Notes under the pieces: generated by a model
Seen by the model: the letters and a program-made list of their open reading frames with translations, nothing else
Databases searched by the model: none
What the model was told of the DNA's origin: nothing
Made by a program: the position numbers and the translations under genes
NCBI GenBank assembly: GCA_947643225.1
Contig: CANRVH010000009.1
Span: 1 to 42,439, forward strand
DNA from: an uncultured Clostridia bacterium
GTDB taxonomy: Bacteria > Bacillota_I > Bacilli_A > RF39 > UBA660
Reading direction: 5' to 3'
Length of the DNA stretch: 42,439 nucleotides
Shown here: positions 1 to 7,632 of the stretch, in pieces
Numbering within the stretch: the stretch's first letter is position 1
Layout: each line of letters begins with the position of its first letter

Positions 1-2
1 AA

Positions 3-54
3 ATACGAGTCACTTTTATATAAATTTTTGTTTCACATCATTTACAAATGTACA
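3..54 (-). repeat. Left arm of a 52-bp inverted repeat at the window ends
   Basis: Positions 3-54 are the exact reverse complement of 42388-42439. Read outward from the window, each arm starts TGTACATTTGTAAATG and ends GACTCGTAT at the window edge. The arm begins three bases after homology to the neighbouring surface-protein gene stops, as expected if it is the terminus of an inserted multi-copy element that continues outside the window. No transposase is visible, so the element family is unknown. Confidence 0.85.
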
Positions 55-180
55 TCCTTGAACATTGGTTGATGAAATTCCTAACTTTGTATTAAAATAA
101 TTAATATTATCTTCCACTATCAAAGTTATGGCATATACTCCTGTACCTGTTATACTACTCCTATTTAACTTTAAAGCTTT
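16..180 (-). pseudogene. Decayed 5' fragment of a surface-protein paralogue
   Basis: The minus strand reads a peptide containing GTGVYA, then NTKLGISSTNVQ, then a short unrelated tail and a stop at 16-18. This aligns with GSGVYA and NSKSGLSSTNVQ near the N-terminus of the intact protein at 489-1457. There is no start codon, and the homology ends at VQ, just before the repeat arm at 54. Upstream sequence is also shared: the -10 region at 258-263 (TATAAT followed by a GAATAAAA-like stretch) matches the intact gene's promoter, but the -35 and the G tract are missing. I read it as a duplicated gene unit interrupted by an element and then decayed. Confidence 0.6.
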
Positions 181-187
181 TTATAAT

Positions 188-488
188 CTTTATATCCTTC
201 CCTATCTTCTTTTACTATAATCATTTTTGTTTTATGCTATTACTTTACTTTTATTCTATTATAAAATGTGCACACCTGAAAGTATAAACTTGCCTCTATA
301 TAATAAAATATATAGTCAAATAAAGGATAAAAATTTATGTTTACAAGTTATCAAGAGGTGTATTATTCAGTTAAGGCCATAGAATTTATTGTAAGAAAAT
401 ATTGGATATGATTCACATGGTATACGAGAGTAGATTTAAGGCTACAACAAGTTTTTATAATTTCTCTATTACTCCTCATTAATGTTTT
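188..488. other. Intergenic stretch with decayed coding remnants
   Basis: This gap holds the degraded promoter copy of the left paralogue (-10 at 258-263). It also holds a 24-codon plus-strand ORF at 337-411 with a weak Shine-Dalgarno (AAAGGAT). Beyond its TGA, other frames stay readable as far as the start of the neighbouring gene, which may mean a decayed small gene. No product is recognisable. Confidence 0.3.
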
Positions 489-1457
489 TTATTTTGCGAT
501 AACTACTACTGCTCTAGTTCCATGCAAGTGGTTCGCTGTCGCGCTAAAATTCCCATGTTCATTTATAGTAATCCCGCCATACTTGCCACTTGAATTACCA
601 TTAATAAGCCAATAGCTGTCATTTGCTGCTATATCATCGTTTGCTCCTCCATAATTAGTTGAGAGTTTTAGGTAATTGTATACCCAAATCGGGCATGATT
701 TTGATTGATTTGTGCAACCTAGCGCTTTTGCTTCTTGAGCTGTAAGCATTCTCGCTTTTGCTGTTCTTTCTGGTAAGGTATATGTATTACTTGTACATTC
801 GTAATTATCAATATTACATCCTGTTGAGGCTCCCTTTCCTGATAAAGAGGTAGTTCCTAAGGTGTAAGTTTGATCATTGACATTACTCCAACCTCTTGTT
901 ACATTTTCTAATATTGGCAATATTGATATTGGTCCCTTATCATTACATGGGTAGTTATTGGCCCCTATATAACATTCTCCACCTACCCCATTGTAATCTA
1001 TTTTATTAGACCAATCTACATTATAAACAATATTTTTTTGACTTAACATTGTTATTGTGTTTTTCTCATCAAACATCACATGAAAATTAATAATATCAGT
1101 ATCATTTACCTTATATTTAATAATCGTTCCTGATGGGCAACTGTTTTCTATTTTATTTTTATAACAAGTTGTTCTTTTACAAGTGCTTTCTTCTCCTGTT
1201 ACACAATAATTACTCGCTCCACTTGTTTGGTTATAGGTATAGGAATTTACAAATCTTCCTACTTTTCTAATATCTGATTTCTCATATAATTCGTCGATTG
1301 CATTTTGAACATTTGTTGAAGAAAGTCCTGATTTACTATTGGAATAAGTGATATTACTTCCTGCTATCGTTGTTGCTGCATATACTCCACTACCTGCTAA
1401 AACCAGTCCTAATATAAAGAAAATCATAATTTTACTATTTTGCTTGAATTTTTTCAT
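489..1457 (-). CDS. Secreted cysteine-rich surface protein, lectin-like C-terminus
   Basis: 322 residues. The N-terminus is a signal peptide or membrane anchor: basic MKKFKQNSK, then a hydrophobic stretch to about residue 27 ending GVYAA. A region with SSTNVQNAIDELYEK follows. The body has ten cysteines in closely spaced groups, suggesting disulfides in an exported protein. The C-terminal about 90 residues (RMLTAQEAKALGC, YWLINGNSSG, final TRAVVVIAK) resemble the C-type-lectin-like fold of DUF6273-type and related bacterial surface domains. That assignment is by motif only. The gene is monocistronic, with a consensus promoter at 1540-1569 carrying a nine-G tract, and a truncated paralogue lies just downstream. 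A role in adhesion or ligand binding is inferred. Confidence 0.75.
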   Translation of the reverse strand: MKKFKQNSKIMIFFILGLVLAGSGVYAATTIAGSNITYSNSKSGLSSTNVQNAIDELYEKSDIRKVGRFVNSYTYNQTSGASNYCVTGEESTCKRTTCYKNKIENSCPSGTIIKYKVNDTDIINFHVMFDEKNTITMLSQKNIVYNVDWSNKIDYNGVGGECYIGANNYPCNDKGPISILPILENVTRGWSNVNDQTYTLGTTSLSGKGASTGCNIDNYECTSNTYTLPERTAKARMLTAQEAKALGCTNQSKSCPIWVYNYLKLSTNYGGANDDIAANDSYWLINGNSSGKYGGITINEHGNFSATANHLHGTRAVVVIAK

Positions 1458-1539
1458 CTCTACATCCCTTCCTTTCTTCTATTATATCTTTTTTCTTATT
1501 TTATAGTCATTTCTTGTCTTATGTTCTTATTTTTATTCC

Positions 1540-1569
1540 ATTATAAAATGCCCCCCCCCACTTTGTCAA
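1540..1569 (-). promoter_or_regulatory. Consensus promoter with nine-G tract in the spacer
   Basis: On the minus strand TTGACA (1564-1569) and TATAAT (1540-1545) both match the sigma-A consensus fully. The spacer is 18 bp and holds nine consecutive G (1551-1559). It points at the surface-protein gene, with a leader of about 75 nt. Loss of one G would give the optimal 17-bp spacer, so slipped-strand mispairing could switch expression. Confidence 0.8.
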
Positions 1570-1577
1570 GTAGGGGG
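1555..1577 (-). terminator. Possible terminator hairpin after the AbgT gene
   Basis: Five C, an A bulge and ACTT pair with AAGT and five G around a four-base loop, 18 bp past the AbgT stop. The right arm is part of the nine-G tract and is followed by CATTTTAT rather than an immediate T run, so it is imperfect. It overlaps the -35 and spacer of the next promoter, so the same bases may serve both purposes. Confidence 0.4.
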
Positions 1578-1594
1578 AGAGGAGCTGTTTCGTA

Positions 1595-3202
1595 TTAAAT
1601 AGTTGGAGTTACTTTTGGTCCTATTGGTAGGCCTATAATGTACCAACCTATAATTAATAAAATCCATGATAAACTAATAATTATAAAGTATGGTGTTATT
1701 AGTTTTATTGCTCCATGAATAGATATTGGTTTATTTTTTGTTTGATGATACAAATTTAGATAACCTATATAAATGATAAAAAATGAGAAGAATGGAGTAA
1801 TTCCTTTAGTCATAGAATCTGATACTCTCATTACTAGTTGAGCAAACTGAGGTGAGACATTGGCTTGCATAAACATTGGTACTACGATAGGAGAGAAGAT
1901 TTGCCATTTTGTTGAAATGCTAGTGCAGAAAATATTAGCAAAAGCGATAATAATTAAGGTTATGATTACTAAGGGAATACCAGAAAGATCTAGATGGGAA
2001 AGTAAAGTGGCTAACCATGATGTAATAATAATTCCAATATTACTTTTCTTCCAAATTGCTAAAAATTGCGAAGTAACAAATATTAAAATTAAAAGCATTC
2101 CTATATCTCTAAATTTTGATGCTGTTTTATCAATTAAATCTTTATCACTTTTAATTTTTTTAGCAAAAAATCCATAAATTAAACCTATTATAATAAAAAA
2201 TGTAGATGTTAGAAATGTAAAAGCTAAATGAAAATAAGATCGCTCACCAAATAATTGATTAACATAAGTATTCTCTGTCTTATCCAGTAGAAGACCTGAT
2301 GCTGGTAAATTGGGAACTAACATATAAGAAAATATAACTATCATAACTAGTGCTACAATTAAAGAGATTCTTAACCCTTTTTTTTCATTTTTTTCTTCTG
2401 CAATTTTATTTTGTTCTACCTCTTCAATATCTAGTATTGATAATTCTGATGTTTTTAGAGTTTCTCCTGTTGTATGATCATGAAAATGGTATTTTCCTAT
2501 TTTGGGTGCAATTAATTTTTCTATTATTATTGTACCAATAATTGGAATTATGATACTTGCTACAATAATAAAGATTAAGTTTGAGGTTAAACTAATGTGT
2601 GCAGTAGAATCTATTAAATGTGCTGCACTTTCAGTATAGGGTATTAATTTTATATCAGTCCATCCAACAAAGATACTAATTCCACTTCCAAATGCTACTC
2701 CACAGAAGGCAGTAATTATTCCTAATAGTGGATTTCTTTTATTTAGCTCATATATTATTGCTGAAAGTGGGATTAAAATAGCATACCCAATATCACTCAC
2801 TAATGAAGATATCGTACCAATAAAGAGAATTAGAAAAGTTAATTGATATTTTGATAGTTTTTTTAGTTTTCTTTTTGATATTGCTTCTATAAAGCCTGAT
2901 GCTTCTAAAATACTAATTCCTATTAACGAAATTAAAAGCATTCCTAGGGGAGCAAAGGCAACAAAATTATTCGTGGAACTACTTATTATTGATTTTAGAC
3001 CATCATATGTTAATAAATTTTCAACAGCTACTAAAGTTGGTTCTAATTCGTTTGTTGCAGAATTGACTGTATTATATGTTGCTTGAACTTGAAAAATAGA
3101 AAGAATTAGAGTTAATATTAATATGAATATTGACATTAATATTAATACTGTAATAGGGTGAAAGTAAAATTTTTTTAATTTTAATTTTCTTTTTTCCTTC
3201 AT
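1595..3202 (-). CDS. AbgT-family transporter
   Basis: 535 residues, a polytopic inner-membrane protein with about ten or more hydrophobic segments after a basic N-terminus. The family pattern is clear: NNFVAFAPLGMLL near residue 80, the re-entrant-like SLVSDIGYA, and in the second half STKWQIFSPIVVPMF followed by RVSDSMTKGITPF. AbgT members import p-aminobenzoyl-glutamate or export p-aminobenzoate-type compounds and sulfonamides. Substrate and direction cannot be told from sequence. It starts two bases after the DUF951 stop and so is the last gene of the parA-parB-mscS-DUF951 operon. Confidence 0.85.
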   Translation of the reverse strand: MKEKRKLKLKKFYFHPITVLILMSIFILILTLILSIFQVQATYNTVNSATNELEPTLVAVENLLTYDGLKSIISSSTNNFVAFAPLGMLLISLIGISILEASGFIEAISKRKLKKLSKYQLTFLILFIGTISSLVSDIGYAILIPLSAIIYELNKRNPLLGIITAFCGVAFGSGISIFVGWTDIKLIPYTESAAHLIDSTAHISLTSNLIFIIVASIIIPIIGTIIIEKLIAPKIGKYHFHDHTTGETLKTSELSILDIEEVEQNKIAEEKNEKKGLRISLIVALVMIVIFSYMLVPNLPASGLLLDKTENTYVNQLFGERSYFHLAFTFLTSTFFIIIGLIYGFFAKKIKSDKDLIDKTASKFRDIGMLLILIFVTSQFLAIWKKSNIGIIITSWLATLLSHLDLSGIPLVIITLIIIAFANIFCTSISTKWQIFSPIVVPMFMQANVSPQFAQLVMRVSDSMTKGITPFFSFFIIYIGYLNLYHQTKNKPISIHGAIKLITPYFIIISLSWILLIIGWYIIGLPIGPKVTPTI

Positions 3203-3204
3203 TT

Positions 3205-3405
3205 TTATTTTCCTTCCTCTATTATAATTTTTTTCATTTTCTTATTAAAATCTATTCTTGGAATAAATAGTGTTCTTCCACAAGTTAAACATTTTATTTT
3301 AATATCTGCTCCTACTCTTACTACTTCCCATATTTCTCCTCCACATGGATGTTTTTTTTTCATTATCACTTTACTACCTATTGTATATTCTTTTTTATTT
3401 TCCAT
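3205..3405 (-). CDS. DUF951 family small protein (YyzM-like)
   Basis: 66 residues. The motif KKHPCGGEIWEVVRVGADIK, then CLTCGRTLFIPR, matches the DUF951 family found next to parB or mscS genes in Bacilli. Its cysteines suggest a small zinc-ribbon-like fold, and its function is not established. I start it at ATG 3405, five bases after GAGGTG (3411-3416). A TTG at 3417 is in frame but has the Shine-Dalgarno inside it. It overlaps the end of mscS by 11 bp, pointing to translational coupling. Confidence 0.85.
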   Translation of the reverse strand: MENKKEYTIGSKVIMKKKHPCGGEIWEVVRVGADIKIKCLTCGRTLFIPRIDFNKKMKKIIIEEGK

Positions 3406-4219
3406 TATGCACCTCAAGTTGTGGAAATGGGATTTTAATTTTTTCTTTATCTAATACTTGTTTTAGTTTTTTTCTTATTATTCTTTCTGTTTTATATTGC
3501 TCCATGGAAGAAACTGGAGCAATGATTCTATAAACAACTGATGAGTCATCTAATTTATTTATGCCTAACACTTCTACTTCTCCTTTTAATTTTGGAAGGG
3601 TTTGATTTAAATCTTTAACTAAATTATTTAGAACTTTTTCTACTTTATTTATATCTTCATCATAGTCAATACCAATATCTATAACTGCAACTGAATTAGC
3701 TAAATTATAATTAATTACTTCTGTTATATTATGGTTAGCAATTATTTTTGTTCTACCTTTATAGTCTTTAATTCTTGTTGTTTTTAATCCTATAAAAACT
3801 ACTTCTCCCATAAAACCATTTATTTCGATAGTATCTCCTATTTCGTATTGATCTTCGGCTATTATAAAGATCCCTGCTAGAAGATCCTTAGCGATATCTT
3901 GAAAAGCTAGTCCTACTATAGCTGCTGTTACTCCTAGTCCAGCAATAATTGATTTTATATTTACGCCGTATATAGTAAGAATAGAAAGAAATAGAAGAAT
4001 AATCATTAAGTATTTTAAAATATTTAGGATCATAATTCTTATTGTATCTGCTCTTTTTTGATAATGTCTTTTGGTAAAAGAATTCAAATATTTTTTGGTA
4101 AAGATATTATTAATCATTCTTTTTAAAATAATATAGGTTATTATTCCTATTGCAATATAAATAATTGGTAGGGTAAAATATTTAATGTCTATTTCATAAG
4201 TATTAAATAAAGTTATCAT
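3395..4219 (-). CDS. mscS: MscS-family small-conductance mechanosensitive channel
   Basis: 274 residues. Three hydrophobic helices occupy the first about 110 residues. The pore-lining helix reads IIAGLGVTAAIVGLAFQDI with small residues spaced as in MscS, followed by DLLAGIFIIAEDQYEIGDTI and a beta domain. The protein releases solutes upon membrane tension in hypo-osmotic shock. It lies between parB and DUF951, an arrangement common in Bacilli. No targeting or size anomaly is seen. Confidence 0.9.
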   Translation of the reverse strand: MITLFNTYEIDIKYFTLPIIYIAIGIITYIILKRMINNIFTKKYLNSFTKRHYQKRADTIRIMILNILKYLMIILLFLSILTIYGVNIKSIIAGLGVTAAIVGLAFQDIAKDLLAGIFIIAEDQYEIGDTIEINGFMGEVVFIGLKTTRIKDYKGRTKIIANHNITEVINYNLANSVAVIDIGIDYDEDINKVEKVLNNLVKDLNQTLPKLKGEVEVLGINKLDDSSVVYRIIAPVSSMEQYKTERIIRKKLKQVLDKEKIKIPFPQLEVHNGK

Positions 4220-4233
4220 ATTTTTACTCCTTT

Positions 4234-5133
4234 TTACTTGTCAAGGTTCATGATTTCTAATAATCTGTTTAAATCATTTGAATTAGTAAATGATATTTCT
4301 ATTTTGTTATTTTTTATTTTTACTTTTGTCCCTAATTTTTCATTTAATGTATCTTCTAAGTATGAGTATTCATTGTTTTTTGAGGATCTTTTTACTATTT
4401 TGTTTCTTCTTACATATTCTTCACTCTTAGATGTAATATTTTCTAATTCTCTAACACTGATTCCCTCTGTAATAATTTTATCTGTTAATTCTTTAATTTG
4501 ATAAATATCGTCTAATTTACTTAAAACTCTGGCATGTCCCATGCTCATTTTATGGTTATTAATTAAACTTCTAGTTTCTTCTGGCAATTTTAATAAACCT
4601 AGCATATTGGTAATATGAGATCTACTTTTACCTAATTTTTTGGCTAGTTCTTCTTGAGTAAGATTTAAACTTTCTTGTAGATTTTTATAAGCGGTAGCTT
4701 CTTCGATAGAAGTTAGATTTTCCCTTTGTAAGTTTTCTAAAAGGGCAATTTCCATCATTTCTGCATCGGTAAAGTCTCTAATAATAGCAGGAATTTCTTC
4801 TAGTCCAGCTAGAGTAGAGGCTTTTACTCTTCTTTCTCCTGCAATAATCTCATAACCTTTTATGCTTTTTTTGACAATTATTGGTTGAAATACTCCATGT
4901 TCTTTAATTGAACTGGCTAATTCTTCTAAAGCATTTTCATCAAATACTTTTCTAGGTTGATAGGGATTGGCCCTTAATTCTCTAATTGGAAGAAGTTGAA
5001 TCTCTTCTTTTGGTGTTTCACTTACTATTTTTTCTTCTACTTTTGTATAATCTATTGGTTCACTACTAAAAAGTTCTTCTAACCCTTTTCCTAAAGCTTT
5101 TCTTTTAATATTATTTTGTTCCATTTCTTTCAA
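4234..5133 (-). CDS. parB: Chromosome partition protein ParB (Spo0J)
   Basis: 299 residues from TTG 5133, or 296 from ATG 5124. The N-terminal CTPase/ParB domain shows IRELRANPYQPRKVF, GYEIIAGERRVKA and ENLQRENLTSIEE. A helix-turn-helix follows (LTQEELAKKLGKSRSHITN), then a C-terminal dimerisation region. ParB loads at parS, slides as a CTP-dependent clamp and recruits SMC. A near-perfect parS lies at 26676. The TTG start has AAGGA at a good distance, whereas the ATG is about 14 nt from it, so the TTG may be real. The gene overlaps the end of parA. Confidence 0.95.
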   Translation of the reverse strand: MKEMEQNNIKRKALGKGLEELFSSEPIDYTKVEEKIVSETPKEEIQLLPIRELRANPYQPRKVFDENALEELASSIKEHGVFQPIIVKKSIKGYEIIAGERRVKASTLAGLEEIPAIIRDFTDAEMMEIALLENLQRENLTSIEEATAYKNLQESLNLTQEELAKKLGKSRSHITNMLGLLKLPEETRSLINNHKMSMGHARVLSKLDDIYQIKELTDKIITEGISVRELENITSKSEEYVRRNKIVKRSSKNNEYSYLEDTLNEKLGTKVKIKNNKIEISFTNSNDLNRLLEIMNLDK

Positions 5134-5899
5134 TCACTTCCTTTGCCAAATTGATATAAGCTTCAGATCCTCTACTTTTAGGATCATATGCAATAATTGG
5201 TTCTCCATGTGATGGGGCTTCTGTTAATCTTATTAATCTGGGAATAATTGTATTATAAACTTTTTCTTTGAAAAACTTTCTGATATCATCTACTACTTCA
5301 AATCCTAAATTTGTTCTTGAATCCAGCATCGTTAATAGAACACCTTCTATTTGTAAATCTGGATTTAGACTTTTTTGGGCAAGCATAATGGTATTTAATA
5401 GTTGCATAATTCCTTCTAGTGCGAAAAATTCGCATTGAACTGGGATAATTACAGAATTTGATGCTGTTAAAGCATTAGTTGTAATTAAACCTAATGATGG
5501 TGGACAATCTATAATGATATAGTCAAACTTTTCTTTTACTTTATCTAGATGAAATTTTAATTGACTTCCTTTTTGATATCCTGGTTCATGTTGACTTTTT
5601 TCTAATAATTCAATATCTAGTCCTGCTAAATTAATGGTTGCTGGTATCACATATAATTCTTTATACTTTGTTTTTGTTATTGCTTGTTCTATTTGACATT
5701 TTTCAGTTAAAACATCATAAATACTCTTTTCAATATCTGCTTTATTTATCCCTACACCAGTAGTTGTATTTCCTTGTGGATCCAAATCAATTAATAACAC
5801 TTTTTTTCCTAATACTGCTAATGATGCAGAAAGATTAATACTTGTGGTTGTTTTACCTACGCCACCTTTTTGGTTTACTAGCGAAATTGTCTTTCCCAT
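5111..5899 (-). CDS. parA: Chromosome partition ATPase ParA (Soj)
   Basis: 262 residues from ATG 5899, chosen because AAAGGTGAT precedes it; the frame is open further upstream without a Shine-Dalgarno. The deviant Walker A VNQKGGVGKTTT is at residues 8-19, and the switch regions DLDPQGN and DCPPSLG follow. The length is normal for Soj. It is a DNA-binding ATPase dimer working with ParB in origin segregation and control of DnaA. It heads the parA-parB-mscS-DUF951-AbgT operon, behind the noc terminator. Confidence 0.96.
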   Translation of the reverse strand: MGKTISLVNQKGGVGKTTTSINLSASLAVLGKKVLLIDLDPQGNTTTGVGINKADIEKSIYDVLTEKCQIEQAITKTKYKELYVIPATINLAGLDIELLEKSQHEPGYQKGSQLKFHLDKVKEKFDYIIIDCPPSLGLITTNALTASNSVIIPVQCEFFALEGIMQLLNTIMLAQKSLNPDLQIEGVLLTMLDSRTNLGFEVVDDIRKFFKEKVYNTIIPRLIRLTEAPSHGEPIIAYDPKSRGSEAYINLAKEVIERNGTK

Positions 5900-5931
5900 C
5901 TTATCACCTTTTTCACTTTCTAACAAATTAT

Positions 5932-5940
5932 ATTGTATCA
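5932..5940 (-). promoter_or_regulatory. parA: Possible extended -10 promoter of parA
   Basis: The minus strand carries TGATACAAT, an extended -10 element, about 33 bp before the parA start. A TATAAT overlaps just downstream. No good -35 is present. The noc terminator lies immediately upstream, so parA needs a promoter here. Confidence 0.4.
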
Positions 5941-5976
5941 AAAAAATAGCTATTTGAAAACTAATATTTCAAGTTT

Positions 5977-6005
5977 AAAAGAAAAGGCATAATTTTCTTA
6001 TGCCT
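5977..6005 (-). terminator. Terminator of noc
   Basis: The minus strand reads AGGCATAA, a GAAA-type loop, TTATGCCT, then TTTTCTTTT. This is an 8-bp perfect stem with a U-rich tail, 32 bp after the noc stop. Confidence 0.85.
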
Positions 6006-6037
6006 AGCTGATACTATCTAATTTATTATTTTTGTTT

Positions 6038-7531
6038 TTAATAATTACTATTTTTATCTATTTTAATTAATATTTGATATTGATTTTCAAAATTCATTTC
6101 ATCTGTATCTATTTTTGCACCATGTAGTTCTAAATTTGATAAAGTTTTTCTTATTTCATTGATCATCTGCTGAATATTGTATTGTTCTATTTTATTTTTT
6201 TGATTATTATTATAGGCCTCATTCATTAAAGCCATTCCTAATGATTTTCCTGCTTTTTTATTTGGATTTTCTTTTTCAATTTCCTTTTGAAATAATGTTT
6301 GATTGATATCTGTTAAAGATTCTTTCTTTGGTGCGGATACCTCAGTAGGTGCTGTATTTATTAAATCTAATAAACTATTAAAATTATTAGAATCCTTTGG
6401 TTTTTCTTCTTTCTTATTTTCTTTTGGATCTGAATTTGGAATATTTATTGACATTAAGTCAGGTGCCTTAAAATAATCTTCTTTATTTTCATTTTGATTT
6501 TCACTTTCTCTTAAAGCCTCTTGTGCTGGAGAAAAACTATTTTCTGTTGGTGGAGTAATGTTTAGTAAACTATCTAAATCTGTCTTTTTTTCTTCTAAAG
6601 TCTCGTTTGTTTTTTCTTCATTTATTTTATTTATATCATTAATATCTGTTGTATTTGCCTTTAATTTATCTAAATCAATAGGAGTAGTTGGTATTTCTTT
6701 GAAATTTTCTTCTCCTTCATCATCATCTTCTTCATCGCTTATTTCTCCATAGTTAATGATACTATCATTTTTTTCCTTATTGTTATCAGAGAAATTTGGA
6801 TCCATTAGAAAACTTGTATTACTATTATTTTTACTACTATTTATTGTCTGTTTTTCTATTGGTACTGGATTTGGATTTATTAGTGAATTTAGATCTTCAT
6901 TATCCTTTATTTCATCTTGTCTTGGCATTTGTTTTGCTTTTATTTCACTTTCTAGTTGACGCACTGTCATTTTTTCTTTTTTGACTTTTTTTAACATTTC
7001 TTTTTGTTCTTCTAGGTTATCTAAATTAATTAGGGCTCTAGCATGTCTTTCGGAAATTTCTTCTTTTAATAGAGAAGATTGAATTTCATCTGGTAATGAT
7101 AAAAGTCTTAATTTATTGGCTACTGCGGATTGGCTTTTTCCCATTGTTTTAGCGAGTTCTTCTTGTGTCATTTCATCTAATTCAATTATTTTTTGATAAG
7201 TTCTAGCTTCTTCTATTGGATTTAAATTTTTTCTTTGTAAATTTTCTAATAAAGCAACTTTTGCTGCCTCTTTATCATCTAAATTACGAATGATCGCTGG
7301 AATTTTTGTCATTCCTGCTAAAGCAGATGCTTTATATCTTCTTTCTCCTGCAATAATTTCATATTTACTATCACTTATTTTTCGAACAATGATTGGTTGG
7401 ATTACTCCATGTTCCTTGATTGATATTGCTAACTCTTTTAAGGCTCTCTCATCAAATACCTCACGAGGTTGAAATCTATTAGGAATAATATCATCTAAAT
7501 GTAAATAGGTTACTTCTTGTGAGTTGTCCAT
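6038..7531 (-). CDS. noc: Nucleoid occlusion protein Noc, with long acidic linker
   Basis: 497 residues, against about 280 in Bacillus subtilis. Residues 8-200 are a typical ParB/Noc core: DIIPNRFQPREVF, YEIIAGERRYKA, ENLQRKNLNPIEEA, helix-turn-helix MTQEELAKTMGKSQSAVANK, ERHARAL. Residues about 450-492 match the Noc C-terminal dimer region (INEIRKTLSNLELHGAKIDT). Between them sits an acidic Asn/Asp/Glu/Lys/Pro-rich linker of about 220 residues. It contains repeated short motifs: DLNSLINPNP at 213, DLDSLLNITPP at 318, DLMSINIPN at 358 and FNSLLDLINTAP at 384. The N-terminal amphipathic membrane-binding extension of B. subtilis Noc is absent. GGGAGG precedes the ATG, so the start is firm. Noc spreads from its binding sites and blocks FtsZ assembly over the chromosome; candidate sites lie at 26716, 27115, 28989 and 34022. 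Confidence 0.92.
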   Translation of the reverse strand: MDNSQEVTYLHLDDIIPNRFQPREVFDERALKELAISIKEHGVIQPIIVRKISDSKYEIIAGERRYKASALAGMTKIPAIIRNLDDKEAAKVALLENLQRKNLNPIEEARTYQKIIELDEMTQEELAKTMGKSQSAVANKLRLLSLPDEIQSSLLKEEISERHARALINLDNLEEQKEMLKKVKKEKMTVRQLESEIKAKQMPRQDEIKDNEDLNSLINPNPVPIEKQTINSSKNNSNTSFLMDPNFSDNNKEKNDSIINYGEISDEEDDDEGEENFKEIPTTPIDLDKLKANTTDINDINKINEEKTNETLEEKKTDLDSLLNITPPTENSFSPAQEALRESENQNENKEDYFKAPDLMSINIPNSDPKENKKEEKPKDSNNFNSLLDLINTAPTEVSAPKKESLTDINQTLFQKEIEKENPNKKAGKSLGMALMNEAYNNNQKNKIEQYNIQQMINEIRKTLSNLELHGAKIDTDEMNFENQYQILIKIDKNSNY

Positions 7532-7576
7532 ATTATTTCCTCCCTTTTTATCCTTTATCTTTTTTATTCTATTTTG

Positions 7577-7606
7577 ATTATATCATTAGTTAAACATTTT
7601 TTTCAA
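7577..7606 (-). promoter_or_regulatory. noc: Promoter of noc
   Basis: TTGAAA (7601-7606), an 18-bp spacer and TATAAT (7577-7582) on the minus strand, about 46 bp before the noc start. It follows the terminator of the upstream hypothetical gene, so noc appears to be its own unit. Confidence 0.7.
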
Positions 7607-7610
7607 GTAA

Positions 7611-7632
7611 AAAGAGGTGTTTCATCCTCTTT
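7611..7632 (-). terminator. Terminator of the hypothetical gene at 7631-8269
   Basis: AAAGAGG, an 8-nt loop and CCTCTTT followed by TTACTTG on the minus strand. The stem begins at the stop codon of the upstream gene. Confidence 0.7.
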
